Position numbers and translations under genes: made by a program. From contig OY282444.1 in the NCBI GenBank assembly GCA_958296125.1, forward strand, positions 3,939,623-4,003,622: a stretch of 64,000 bases of DNA. Reading direction: 5' to 3'. The notes below the pieces were generated by a model that saw nothing but the letters and a program-made list of their open reading frames with translations, had not been told where the DNA came from and made no database searches. This DNA is from an uncultured Poribacteria bacterium. Its GTDB lineage: Bacteria; Poribacteria; WGA-4E; PCPOR2b. This document shows, piece by piece, positions 53,372 through 62,397 of this stretch (positions are counted from its first letter, which is position 1; the number at the start of each line of letters is the position of its first letter).

Positions 53372-54085
53372 ATGCTGAAGGACAAAATTGCAATTATAAC
53401 GGGAGCGTCGCGCGGCATCGGTCGAGCCACTGCTTTGGCGTTTGCGCGAGCAGATGCGAAGGTTGTCCTCGCGTCGCGTACCGAGCAGGACCTCGAAACC
53501 GCTGCCAATCTCATACGCACAGATGGCGGGGAAGCCCTCGTTTTACCGACGGATGTAACACGGGCGAAAGCGGTAGAAACCTTAGTCAATCGAACACTAG
53601 AAGCCTATGGTCAAATCGACATCCTTGTCAACAATGCAGGGACCGGTAGCTTCGAGATGGTCGCCGATTCAGATCCGGAGGTGTGGACTCAAGTCGTTGC
53701 CTCCAACCTCAAAAGCACCTATCTTTGCTCGAGATACGTGCTACCTCCTATGCTTGCCCGTCAGTCCGGTCAAATTATCAATGTGCTGTCGATTGCCGCG
53801 AAAGTGGCATTCAAAGCCTCAAGTGCGTACTGTGCAGCAAAGGCAGGGGCACTAGCGTTTACGAAAGTTTTGGCGGAGGAGGTCAGAGGTGAGAATATCC
53901 GTGTCACGGCGGTCTCCCCCGGATCGGTTGACACGCCATTCTGGGCTGAGATGGAGGGACACCCTGACCTGACTTTGATGTTGAAGCCGGAGCATGTCGC
54001 GGAGACCATTCTCTTTGTTGCGACGCAGCCGGCTGGCATGGTTACCGACGAAATTGTCGTAACGCCACCGCTTGGCATTCTGTGA
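53372..54085 (+). CDS. SDR family oxidoreductase (possible sepiapterin reductase)
   Basis: A 237-residue NADP-dependent SDR with ITGASRGIGRA, NNAGTGS, the catalytic serine in VLSIAAK, YCAAK, and the SPGSVDTPF loop. The ATG at 53372 lies after GAAGGG. It directly follows folE and the PTPS gene, so it could be the reductase that finishes tetrahydrobiopterin synthesis (sepiapterin reductase role), although sequence alone only says FabG-type SDR. Confidence 0.88.
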   Translation: MLKDKIAIITGASRGIGRATALAFARADAKVVLASRTEQDLETAANLIRTDGGEALVLPTDVTRAKAVETLVNRTLEAYGQIDILVNNAGTGSFEMVADSDPEVWTQVVASNLKSTYLCSRYVLPPMLARQSGQIINVLSIAAKVAFKASSAYCAAKAGALAFTKVLAEEVRGENIRVTAVSPGSVDTPFWAEMEGHPDLTLMLKPEHVAETILFVATQPAGMVTDEIVVTPPLGIL

Positions 54086-54148
54086 AGGCAGGCACTGGAC
54101 ATAGACAAGCAGTAACAGAAAAGCAAGCTTTAAGTATTATCGAGGTGA

Positions 54149-54799
54149 ATGATGACTAAATTGGAACAGATGCAGCGGATCGAATCTTGTGGGGTTGTCG
54201 CCATCATTCGTGCGAATAGTTCCGCTGAGTTGATAGAGGTTGCGGCGGCGATCAAAGCGGGGGGTGTCGATCTGATTGAAGTCACAATGACGACCCCAAA
54301 TGCGTTAAGCGTTATCAGCGATGTCGCTGCCCGATATGGCGACGAGGTGCTAGTAGGTGTCGGATCGGTGCTCGATGCTGAAACCGCACGGGTAGCGATG
54401 CTCGCCGGTGCGGAGTTTGTTGTCAGTCCTGTGACAAAACCGGATGTTATCGAAATCTGCAACCGATATAGTAAAATCGTGATGCCGGGCGCATTTACGC
54501 CGACGGAGATTCTGGCTGCATGGGAAACCGGGGCAGACTATGTAAAAGTCTTCCCGTCAAGTGGGGGTGGGCCGAGCTACATCAAAGATGTGAAAGCACC
54601 GTTGCCGCATATCCCGCTGATTCCCACCGGGGGTGTGAGTGTTGATAACGCCGGAGAATTCATCAAGGCGGGTTCAGCTGCACTTGGCGTTGGCAGCGCA
54701 CTCGTCAATAATCAGGTGATTGCTGATGGGCGATTTGATCTCCTTGAGGAGACAGCGAAAAGGTTGGTAGAAGCAGTGCGAGCCGCCAAGGCAGATTAA
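54149..54799 (+). CDS. 2-dehydro-3-deoxy-phosphogluconate/4-hydroxy-2-oxoglutarate aldolase
   Basis: KDPG/KHG aldolase (216 aa) of the class I Schiff-base type. It has GVVAIIRA, the catalytic Glu in the DLIEVTMTTPNAL region, VGVGSVLDAETA, VSPVTKPD and the Schiff-base Lys in YVKVFPS, then IPTGGVS. It splits KDPG to pyruvate and glyceraldehyde 3-phosphate in Entner-Doudoroff metabolism and sugar-acid degradation. It stands 63 bases after the SDR gene; 260 bases follow before the kinase. Confidence 0.93.
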   Translation: MMTKLEQMQRIESCGVVAIIRANSSAELIEVAAAIKAGGVDLIEVTMTTPNALSVISDVAARYGDEVLVGVGSVLDAETARVAMLAGAEFVVSPVTKPDVIEICNRYSKIVMPGAFTPTEILAAWETGADYVKVFPSSGGGPSYIKDVKAPLPHIPLIPTGGVSVDNAGEFIKAGSAALGVGSALVNNQVIADGRFDLLEETAKRLVEAVRAAKAD

Positions 54800-54851
54800 T
54801 GACCCTTTAGGCATCCCTTTTTGCAGACATCCGCGTTTGCATATTTCTATG

Positions 54852-54880
54852 TTGATAATTTGCTTGTTTTGTGCTAATCT
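54852..54880 (+). promoter_or_regulatory. Candidate promoter for the protein kinase gene
   Basis: TTGATA (54852-54857) and TAATCT (54875-54880) with a 17-base spacer, leaving a leader of about 180 bases to the proposed start. Confidence 0.4.
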
Positions 54881-55064
54881 GTCGATCGACCATACCCGGC
54901 ACCGTAATAACGAATCCAAGTTCAGTCATCAGAACGGATAGGGTGTGGATAACAGGTCGCTGCACCGATTGTTCTGCCTGGCGTGCGCCGCGAAGCAGCC
55001 GAGCTTGATTAATGGTTGGGAATCCATCCCGTATGGGTCGAAACTTGGATCAAGGATGGTATAT

Positions 55065-57029
55065 ATGCAGATAAACGGACTGGTTTTAGGAAAATATCGT
55101 ATTGAAAAACTGATTAACAACGGTAGTTTTGCCTCCGTTTTTCGGGCGAAAGAGGAATTCACTAACCGCACCGTTGCGATCAAAGTGTTGCCCAAATCAA
55201 TCTACCCCACGGGCCGGATGCGTTACCTGCTTACCGAGCTGAGTGCGATGGGGCGGAATTGGGGACATACCAACATCGTTTCCATCCATACTGTTGAGCC
55301 CGGCGATAATGAATATGTTGCCTATATCGTTATGGAGTACGTTGATGGTCCCAGTTTGTGGCAATTGATGACAGTGAAGCCGCCTGCCCCTAGTTTGGCG
55401 ATGAATATTGCGCTCGATATTTGCCGGGGGCTTACCGCTGCTCATGCACAGAACATTATCCACCGAGACATCAAGCCTCAGAATATTTTGCTAACTTCTG
55501 ACCAAATAGCGAAGATTTCTGACTTCGGTGTCGCGCGCATCCTTGAAGCAACCACCGATTATGCGGGAACGATCACCGGCACACGAAGGTACATGGCACC
55601 TGAACAGTATGAAGGAAATTACGATTATCGGGTGGATCTCTACTCAACGGGGCTGATCCTCTATGAAATGTTTATGGGGGGATTCCCATTTCGAGGCAAA
55701 ACGCATGATGAGATTCAGGTGAAGAAACAGAGCGAAGAAATTGAGTTCGGCCGCAAACTACCTGACGGTATGTGCGAGATTTTACAGAAAGCATTAGATC
55801 GAGATGTGCAGGCACGGTATCAAACCGCCTCAGAGTTGTATGATGACTTAGATTGCATTCGTGAAAAATGGTATGCGGACACCGCACGGCAAACAATGAC
55901 GAGCCAATCGAACCCGGCGATACAACGCGCGACGCTATCTGAACACAGGAAGGATTTACGTCTTTCTGTTGAGGTGGCGGAGAAAATCGAATTGGAGGTA
56001 TTTGGGTCGCAGAAGGCGGAAGCGGAAAAACAGAAGCAGCTTAAACTTGAAGAGCAGATTAATGTACACTATGATCAAGCCATTCAATCCATTGGCACAA
56101 CACAGTCTCAGCGGGCATTGCAAGAAATGCAGCAGGCGCATCGCCTTTACTTGAGTAATGTGCAAGCAACCAAGAAAGCGGATTGGATATTTCGGCATTT
56201 ATCGGATCTGATGGTTCCTCCCAAATCGCTTTCGACAGCAAAAGAGGTGATCGAGTTAATCGACCGATTGCCAGTTGACGAGATATCGGAGCTCAAGGGG
56301 TGGTTTGACAAGCACTTTCCCTCTGATGAACCGAGTGAAGTGCCCTCTCCCGTGGATTCAGGGGGACTCTCCACGGACGGTAGCACCGGTTCTGATCTGA
56401 CACCTCAGCCGCTCAATCAGCAGGAGACTGCCCCGGAATTCGTTCTGCGAAAGCTCCATGAGGTGGTTAAAACTCCCCATGAGAAGAGTGCCGCCCGGAC
56501 TCGTCAATCGGCTGAGGAATACGCACAAGAGGGAAAAAGCCGACGGGCGCGCGCGGAGTACAAAAAGCTGGGAGAATTTTATAGGAAATCCGCGGAGAGT
56601 TTCATTGATTCCGAGAATTGGGAGTTGGGCGCAGATTGTTACGCACGAGCACGGCTTGCCTACACAGCCGCCCGTCGTTACGCTCGGGCGCGGCTGTGTG
56701 CACAGGAAGCGGGTGCCTACTATGCCATGCTGGCGGACTCCCTAGAAAGGCAACAGAGTTGGGCTGAAGCTGGTAGGCTATATGTACTTTCGGCGGACCA
56801 CTACGCTCATGCGAACCTGTGGGAAGCTGTAAATGAAGGGCTATCACGTGCAACAATCTGTTATTTTAATGTCGCAGAAAACGCGCGTGCCACAGGAGAT
56901 CTCAGTGTATCCTACGACTATTGTGATAGAATTCTAACGATTTCCAAAAAGATGAAAAGAACTTCCAACGCTGTGGCAGGGGCGCGAAAACTACTGCGGG
57001 AAATTGAGAATCTTTTTACGGCAAACTAA
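55065..57029 (+). CDS. Ser/Thr protein kinase with C-terminal helical-repeat region
   Basis: A Hanks-type kinase domain (about 10-270) precedes a long helical tail. Core residues are intact: Lys40 in VAIKV, HRD at 133-135 with KPQN, DFG at 153-155, and APEQ. The glycine-rich loop is degenerate (INNGSFASV: only one of three Gly). The tail (about 300-655) has a charged coiled-coil part (about 310-345) and, after a low-complexity Pro/Ser linker (about 430-465), TPR-like or SNAP-like helices (AEYKKLGEFYRKSAESF, YARARLAYTAARRYARA). There is no transmembrane helix. The ATG at 55065 follows AAGGA; an upstream ATG at 54945 would add 40 odd residues. Confidence 0.87.
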   Translation: MQINGLVLGKYRIEKLINNGSFASVFRAKEEFTNRTVAIKVLPKSIYPTGRMRYLLTELSAMGRNWGHTNIVSIHTVEPGDNEYVAYIVMEYVDGPSLWQLMTVKPPAPSLAMNIALDICRGLTAAHAQNIIHRDIKPQNILLTSDQIAKISDFGVARILEATTDYAGTITGTRRYMAPEQYEGNYDYRVDLYSTGLILYEMFMGGFPFRGKTHDEIQVKKQSEEIEFGRKLPDGMCEILQKALDRDVQARYQTASELYDDLDCIREKWYADTARQTMTSQSNPAIQRATLSEHRKDLRLSVEVAEKIELEVFGSQKAEAEKQKQLKLEEQINVHYDQAIQSIGTTQSQRALQEMQQAHRLYLSNVQATKKADWIFRHLSDLMVPPKSLSTAKEVIELIDRLPVDEISELKGWFDKHFPSDEPSEVPSPVDSGGLSTDGSTGSDLTPQPLNQQETAPEFVLRKLHEVVKTPHEKSAARTRQSAEEYAQEGKSRRARAEYKKLGEFYRKSAESFIDSENWELGADCYARARLAYTAARRYARARLCAQEAGAYYAMLADSLERQQSWAEAGRLYVLSADHYAHANLWEAVNEGLSRATICYFNVAENARATGDLSVSYDYCDRILTISKKMKRTSNAVAGARKLLREIENLFTAN

Positions 57030-57089
57030 CAAGATCTGGTGTCAAGGAGATTTCTGTACCTAAGCACCGTATGAAATTGCGCTTTGAAC

Positions 57090-57108
57090 CTCCCGATTTA
57101 TCGGGGAG
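57090..57108. repeat. REP-like palindrome, copy 2
   Basis: CTCCCGAT-TT-ATCGGGGAG, the same element as the one at 42911-42929 in the other orientation. It is located in the gap after the kinase gene. Confidence 0.5.
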
Positions 57109-57141
57109 CTGCCCTCCCAAAAGCTCGATTTCTGACAGCGG

Positions 57142-57169
57142 ACGGTATATTAAAAACGGTATATTAAAA
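57142..57169 (+). repeat. Perfect 14-base tandem repeat at a translation start
   Basis: ACGGTATATTAAAA is repeated exactly, at 57142-57155 and 57156-57169, one base before the ATG of the aldolase. No purine-rich ribosome site is seen in it. The AT-rich repeat could reduce structure at the start or bind a regulator. Confidence 0.6.
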
Positions 57170-57170
57170 A

Positions 57171-57959
57171 ATGAGAGCTAAACAGATTAAATCAACTTTA
57201 CGAAGCGGAGAAGTCATCGTCGGGACCTTTGTGATGGAATTTGCGGTGCCATCGATTGCGACCATCCTAGCGAGTGCCGGTGCAAATTTCATCATTGTAG
57301 ACATGGAGCACACGACCTTTACGATGGAAACGGTGGGGCGTATCGTTAGAGCGGCGAGAGGGTCAGACCTCCCCAGTATTGTTCGTGTACCGGATATTGA
57401 GCGGCATTTTATCTCCCGCGCGCTTGACGCTGGTGCTTCGGGGGTGATGATTCCGCGTGTGGAATCCCGCGAAGATATCGAAAATGTCGTCAGGTGGGCG
57501 AAATACGCGCCCGACGGAGACAGAGGGGTTGCATTTGGAATCGGCCACACCGATTACGGTGATTTTCGGAAATTAGACGGTGTGAAATACACCCTTCAGG
57601 CAAATGAGGAAATTTTTATCATCGGGCAGATTGAAACCGCGAAATCGGTGGAGAATATCGATGAGATTCTTTCCACCGATGGGCTCGACGCAATCTTCCT
57701 CGGACCGTATGACCTATCGACATCGCTCGGCATCTCTGGACAACTTGACCACCCGTTGGTTGTCGATAGTATCGAAAAGGTCATCGCCAAAGCGAAGGAA
57801 TCTCAAATTGTCCTCGGCAGCTACGTCAACGATTTTGAGAGCGGAAAACGGTGGGCGGATGCGGGCGTTCAGTTAATCGCCTGCGGAAACGACGCTTTTC
57901 TGATTACCTGTCGGTTTGCGGAGGAAAGTCAGAAATTTAAGGATTACGTGTCACGGTGA
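57171..57959 (+). CDS. HpcH/HpaI aldolase family protein
   Basis: Class II pyruvate aldolase of 262 residues, metal-dependent TIM barrel, like 2,4-dihydroxyhept-2-enedioate or 2-dehydro-3-deoxyglucarate aldolase. Present: the GTFVMEFAVPSIATILASAGANFIIVDMEH opening, the SIVRVP region with Arg, GASGVMIPRVES, the metal-binding Glu in GQIETAKSVENI and Asp in AIFLGPYDLS. No ribosome site precedes the ATG (see the tandem repeat). Its stop is five bases before the iolC-type gene, so both are one unit. Confidence 0.9.
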   Translation: MRAKQIKSTLRSGEVIVGTFVMEFAVPSIATILASAGANFIIVDMEHTTFTMETVGRIVRAARGSDLPSIVRVPDIERHFISRALDAGASGVMIPRVESREDIENVVRWAKYAPDGDRGVAFGIGHTDYGDFRKLDGVKYTLQANEEIFIIGQIETAKSVENIDEILSTDGLDAIFLGPYDLSTSLGISGQLDHPLVVDSIEKVIAKAKESQIVLGSYVNDFESGKRWADAGVQLIACGNDAFLITCRFAEESQKFKDYVSR

Positions 57960-57963
57960 ACCG

Positions 57964-58977
57964 ATGAGCGAACGAACCTATGATATTTTAGCAATCGGAC
58001 GCAGTTCGATAGATCTCTATTCCAACGACATCGGTGCACCCTTTCCTGAGATCAGAAGTTTTGGCGCGTTTGTCGGTGGATGCCCGACGAATATCAGCGT
58101 TGGGACGCGGCGACTTGGACTCCAATCCGCTGTCCTCACCGCGCTCGGCGAAGATCCGGTCGGTGACTTTATCCTCAAATTTCTAAACGATGAGGATATC
58201 GAAACAAAGTTTGTCTCTCACAAACCGGGCCATCGAACCAGTGCGGTTGTGCTTGGGATTGAGCCACCGGACCGATTCCCCCTCGTCTACTATCGCGACA
58301 ACTGCGCCGACATTGAGCTCACAATCGACGATGTTCTCGCCGCGCCGATAGCCGATAGCCGGGGGTTACTCATCTCTGGCACCGGGTTGAGCAAAGAGCC
58401 GAGTCGAAGCGCGAACCTCTTTGCCGCTGAATACGCCCAATCTGTTGGGACCACCGTGTTTCTTGACCTTGACTTCCGCGCAGACCAGTGGCATGACCCC
58501 CGTGCTTTCGGGGTGGTTGCCAGATCTGTGCTGCGGTTAGTCGATATCGCACTTGGAACGGAGGAAGAGGTTAAAGCGGCAACCCTCTCCGATGTTTCGC
58601 AACTTTCCATCACTCACTCCCAGATATCAAACCCCGATATCGAAGGGGATGTGAACGAAGCAATTGAAACAATTCTGCGCGGCGGCTCAAAGGCTTTGGT
58701 GATGAAACGCGGGGTTGAAGGCGCAGATGTTTATCTGTCCGGTGGACAAGTTATCAACGCCGATCCGTTCCCCGTCGAGGTGTATAACACGCTCGGTGCA
58801 GGGGACGCTTTCGCCAGCGGTTTTATCTACGGCTACCTGAAAGACTGGGGCTGGGAGCGGTCTGCCCGTTTGGGTAATGCGACCGGGGCGATTGTCGTCA
58901 CCCGGCACGGTTGTGCGAACTTTATGCCGACGATGCGCGAGGTGGAGGTCTTTGTTGAGGAGAGAGGTGGCTGGTAA
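57964..58977 (+). CDS. PfkB kinase, 5-dehydro-2-deoxygluconokinase-like (IolC)
   Basis: A 337-residue PfkB family kinase whose start (YDILAIGRSSIDLYSNDIGAPF) matches IolC, the inositol-pathway kinase that phosphorylates 5-dehydro-2-deoxygluconate. GGCPTNISVGTRRLGLQS, TALGEDPVGDF, VYYRDNCAD and the catalytic YNTLGAGDAFASGF motif are typical. The ATG at 57964 lies four bases after the aldolase stop; an ATG 16 codons upstream overlaps it. The aldolase next door would cleave the kinase product in a shortened inositol/sugar-acid route. Confidence 0.88.
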   Translation: MSERTYDILAIGRSSIDLYSNDIGAPFPEIRSFGAFVGGCPTNISVGTRRLGLQSAVLTALGEDPVGDFILKFLNDEDIETKFVSHKPGHRTSAVVLGIEPPDRFPLVYYRDNCADIELTIDDVLAAPIADSRGLLISGTGLSKEPSRSANLFAAEYAQSVGTTVFLDLDFRADQWHDPRAFGVVARSVLRLVDIALGTEEEVKAATLSDVSQLSITHSQISNPDIEGDVNEAIETILRGGSKALVMKRGVEGADVYLSGGQVINADPFPVEVYNTLGAGDAFASGFIYGYLKDWGWERSARLGNATGAIVVTRHGCANFMPTMREVEVFVEERGGW

Positions 58978-59807
58978 TTGAACTTAGCTAGTCTCGATCT
59001 GGCTACTGAAGGGCTGTCACGCGAGGCATGTTGGGAAGCGGCAGCGACTCTGGAAACGGTAATACCCCCGTGATTGTCCGTCCATCTGGTGCTTTTGGAA
59101 TCAGCTCCCGCAGAAATCCGTAAACATATTTTGGAAGGGAGACCGATGGCTGAAAATCCCCGCGCTGCATTGAAATCAAGAATTAATGAACCGATACATT
59201 CCTGATTCGATCCGTCAAAAATCAACACACCCTACCTATCTTAGAGAAACTTAGCTTTGCATCCACCTCGTCCAAACTCTGGACAAATCGGTCAAATCTT
59301 CGCCCCAGTTGAGTACAATCCCCCTAGCAATTATTTAATAGACGCTTTGCACACTTAAGGCCAAAGGCAACAGACGCTTTGCACGCTGTCGGGCAATCGC
59401 TTACCCATCTGCGAGCAAAATTCGTCACATTTCAGGACGGTTTTAAGGTTGCGTTGTTCAAGGTGCGTAAGTGAGCGTAAGTGAGCCGAAGTGGAATGCC
59501 AATCTACAACCATACCCTTAGCGTCACAGATATTTCGTGGGCGGTGAAGCCTCTTCAGATCTGATGGTGAAATTCGCCGCTTGGAAGGATCTCCAAATCA
59601 TTTTGACTACCTTTCTCCTTTATCAACAGATGTTTGGCACAAAAATTGATAGATAGCTCCAGCAGGTTGTCTCTGCCGGGTTCTCTATAGGTAGCAGCTT
59701 GGGTGAAACTTAACTACCTCTGAGCTTCTAGCCACACGGGGTGCGCTCGGATCGACTTAAAGGCGATACATCCCAAACCTGACGACTCAAAAAGGAGGTT
59801 GATTCTC
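58978..59807 (+). other. Long intergenic region with a decayed coding-like frame and short repeats
   Basis: The frame of the iolC-like gene continues past its stop with coding-like codons, beginning LNLASLDLATEG, interrupted by TGA at 59071 and ending at TGA 59203-59205; the second part holds the stretch APAEIRKHILEGRPMAENP. The protein family is not recognised, so this looks like the remains of a small gene. Further on, AGACGCTTTGCAC occurs twice (59340-59352 and 59372-59384), and GTAAGTGAGC is duplicated near 59470. A strong ribosome site (AAGGAGGT, 59792-59799) ends the gap. No other gene is seen. Confidence 0.4.
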
Positions 59808-62360
59808 ATGGAAAAGGGTGGGGCTTTTGGCTTCAACCTATTATTGGTCGCCGTTCTTTTTGTATCAAGCACCCTCGCCCAAGATTCCCCTCAATGGCAT
59901 CTACCCCAAGGAGTCAAAGCACGTCTCGGTAAAGGCTGGATAAGTGAGATAGCGTATTCTCCGGACGGAAACTTCTTGGCAGTTGGGACTTCTATTGGGG
60001 TTTGGATATACGATGCACACAGCAGGGCAGAAGTTGATCTGCTCATAGGGCATACGGCAGCGATCGAGAGTCTAGCGTTCAGTCCGGATGGTAACACGCT
60101 GGCGAGTGGAGGGCGATGGGGCGACGACACGATACGACTGTGGGATGTTGCGACATGGGAGCTCAAAGCCACTCTCACGGAGCATACAAGCCGCGTCACA
60201 AGTCTAGCGTTCAGTCCGGATGGCAACACGCTGGCGAGTGGAAGTGGCGACAAGACGGTGCGGCTATGGGATACGCAGACGGGGCAGTCCATAGCCACCC
60301 TCACGGGACATGGGAGCAGTGTCTATAGTGTAGCATTCAGCCCGGATGGTCGGACACTGGCAACCGGGGGAGGTTGGGGCGGTGAGGACGGTAACACGAT
60401 ACGGTTGTGGTATACCAGCACGGGAGAGATAAAAGCCACCCTTACTACTGGACATACGGGCGGGGTTGAAAGTCTAGCATTCAGTCCGGATGGCACCACA
60501 CTCGCAAGTGGGAGTGGAAGTAAGGTAAGGCTGTGGGATGTTGCAACAGGGCAATTCAAAGCTACCTTCACAGAGCATATGGTTGGGGGGGCAAGGCTAG
60601 CGTTCAGTCCGGATGGCACCACACTCGCAAGTGGGGGAGGTTGGAACGATGACACGATACGGTTGTGGTATACCAGCACGGGAGAGATAAAAGCCACCCT
60701 TACTACTGGACATACGGGCGAGGTTGATCTAGCATTCAGTCCGGATGGCACCACACTTGCCAGTGGGAGTGGAAGTGAGGTAAGGTTGTGGGATGTTGCA
60801 ACAGGGCAATTCAAAGCTACCTTCGCAGAGCATACGGTTGGGGGGGTAAGTCTAGTGTTTAGTCCGGATGGAACCCTCCTTGCAACTGGAAGTGGAAAGG
60901 TAGTGCTGCTTTGGGAGGTTGTGACATGGAACCCCAAAGCCACCTTTATAGGGCATACGGGCGATGTTCGCACTATAGCGTTCAGTCCGAATGGCAACAC
61001 ACTGGCAAGTGGAAGTTCAGACTACACGGTGCGCCTGTGGGACGTTGCCACTGGGCAGCACAAAACCATCCTTATCGGGCATACGCACACTGTCCAGAGT
61101 GTAGCGTTCAGTCCGGATGGCACTACGCTTGCTAGTGGAAATGGACACTCGGACAGGACATTGCGCTTGTGGGATGTTGCCACCGGGCAACAGTACGCCA
61201 CCTTTAGGCGGGGAAGGTCGGATATCAGTAGTGTAGCGTTCAGTCCGGATGGCACCATCCTCGCAGATGGCGGTTTAGACAATACAATCGGGTTGTGGGA
61301 TCCAGTCACAGGGCAGCACAAAGCCACTCTCACGGGACATAAAGACTTTATCAGAAATATAGCGTTCAGTCCGGATGGCACTACGATTGCCAGCGGGAGT
61401 CAGGACGAAACGGTGCGCCTGTGGGACGTTCCTACAGGACAACTCAAAGCCACCCTTACTGGACACGAGTGGAATGTTTTCGGTGTGGCGTTCAGCCCGG
61501 ATGGTAGGACACTTGCAAGTGGAGGCACCGACGCGGTCCGACTGTGGGACATCCCCACCGGGCAACTCAAAGCCGCCCTCACAGGCCATACGATGGGTGT
61601 TAGCAGTCTAGCGTTCAGTCCAGATGGCACCACGCTTGCCAGCGGGGGTTATGACGGCACAGTACTCCTGTGGGAGTTCACCCCCACAACGGAACCCTCA
61701 CTACTCGGAGATGTCAATCGCGATGGTGTGGTGAACATTTTGGATTTGATGTTTGTTGGATCAAACTTGGGACAGACGGGCCCGAATGATGCCGACCTCA
61801 ATGGAGATGGCATTATTGATATTCTGGATCTCGTTCAGGTTGCTAGTGCACTTAGTGAAACGATGACCCCCACCGCCCCGATTGCATACCTGTCCCCCGA
61901 AAATGGTAAGAGCGGCGGTTTGTTGAATCTCAACCGAGGTATGATTCAGGCATGGCTTGATATGGCGCACGTGGTAGATGACGGTTCGCTCACCTATCGG
62001 CGCGGTATTGCTAACCTTAAACGATTGCTCTTGAGCGTAGGGAACGCGGATCTGCGTTCCTTACCTGAGACAACAGCCCTACTCCCGAACTACCCCAACC
62101 CGTTCAATCCGGAGACGTGGATACCGTATCGCCTCGCCCACGCCGCCGATATAACGCTCACGATTTATGACAAACAGGGCGCACCGGTGCGTCAATTCAA
62201 TTTAGGCTATCAGCCTGCGGCGTATTATACCGATCGAGCAGTGGCAGTCTATTGGGACGGTCGCAACGATGGGGGAGAACAGGTCGCAAGTGGGGTTTAC
62301 TTCTACAGTCTGTCCGCAGGGGATTATTCGGCAACGCGGAAGATGCTCATTTTGAAGTAG
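59808..62360 (+). CDS. Secreted 14-blade WD40 protein with dockerin and FlgD-like C-terminus
   Basis: An 850-residue exported protein. The start ATG follows a perfect AAGGAGGT. A signal peptide (LLLVAVLFVSSTLAQ) precedes 14 WD40 repeats, each with an F-S-P-D-G-x-T-L-A-S-G core and a VRLWD end, spanning about 30-625; fourteen equals two seven-blade propellers. A dockerin-like duplicate follows (DVNRDGVVNILDL, DLNGDGIIDILDL, about 633-686), then a linker and a FlgD-like/T9SS-type sorting domain (PNYPNPFNPETW, about 758-850). It likely binds partners at the cell surface, with cohesin-like or secretion attachment through the tail. Confidence 0.9.
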   Translation: MEKGGAFGFNLLLVAVLFVSSTLAQDSPQWHLPQGVKARLGKGWISEIAYSPDGNFLAVGTSIGVWIYDAHSRAEVDLLIGHTAAIESLAFSPDGNTLASGGRWGDDTIRLWDVATWELKATLTEHTSRVTSLAFSPDGNTLASGSGDKTVRLWDTQTGQSIATLTGHGSSVYSVAFSPDGRTLATGGGWGGEDGNTIRLWYTSTGEIKATLTTGHTGGVESLAFSPDGTTLASGSGSKVRLWDVATGQFKATFTEHMVGGARLAFSPDGTTLASGGGWNDDTIRLWYTSTGEIKATLTTGHTGEVDLAFSPDGTTLASGSGSEVRLWDVATGQFKATFAEHTVGGVSLVFSPDGTLLATGSGKVVLLWEVVTWNPKATFIGHTGDVRTIAFSPNGNTLASGSSDYTVRLWDVATGQHKTILIGHTHTVQSVAFSPDGTTLASGNGHSDRTLRLWDVATGQQYATFRRGRSDISSVAFSPDGTILADGGLDNTIGLWDPVTGQHKATLTGHKDFIRNIAFSPDGTTIASGSQDETVRLWDVPTGQLKATLTGHEWNVFGVAFSPDGRTLASGGTDAVRLWDIPTGQLKAALTGHTMGVSSLAFSPDGTTLASGGYDGTVLLWEFTPTTEPSLLGDVNRDGVVNILDLMFVGSNLGQTGPNDADLNGDGIIDILDLVQVASALSETMTPTAPIAYLSPENGKSGGLLNLNRGMIQAWLDMAHVVDDGSLTYRRGIANLKRLLLSVGNADLRSLPETTALLPNYPNPFNPETWIPYRLAHAADITLTIYDKQGAPVRQFNLGYQPAAYYTDRAVAVYWDGRNDGGEQVASGVYFYSLSAGDYSATRKMLILK
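60395..60878 (+). repeat. Two-blade nucleotide repeat inside the WD40 gene
   Basis: Segments starting at 60395 and 60653 (offset 258 bases, 86 codons) are near-identical over about 225 bases, including the shared stretches TATACCAGCACGGGAGAG and CTTACTACTGGACATACGGG. Two consecutive blades have therefore been duplicated recently within the propeller. Confidence 0.7.
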
Positions 62361-62397
62361 GATTGGCACTTGTAATCAATGCAGGAGAAGCTAACTG

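Noticed and set aside
58833-59228. Minus-strand frame of 131 codons downstream of the iolC-like gene
   Set aside because: Its first part is the shadow of the kinase C-terminus; composition and start do not support a gene.
60323-61000. Long antisense frames inside both WD40 genes
   Set aside because: They have the periodic PSGLN pattern that is just the reverse complement of the F-S-P-D-G repeats, and no ribosome site.
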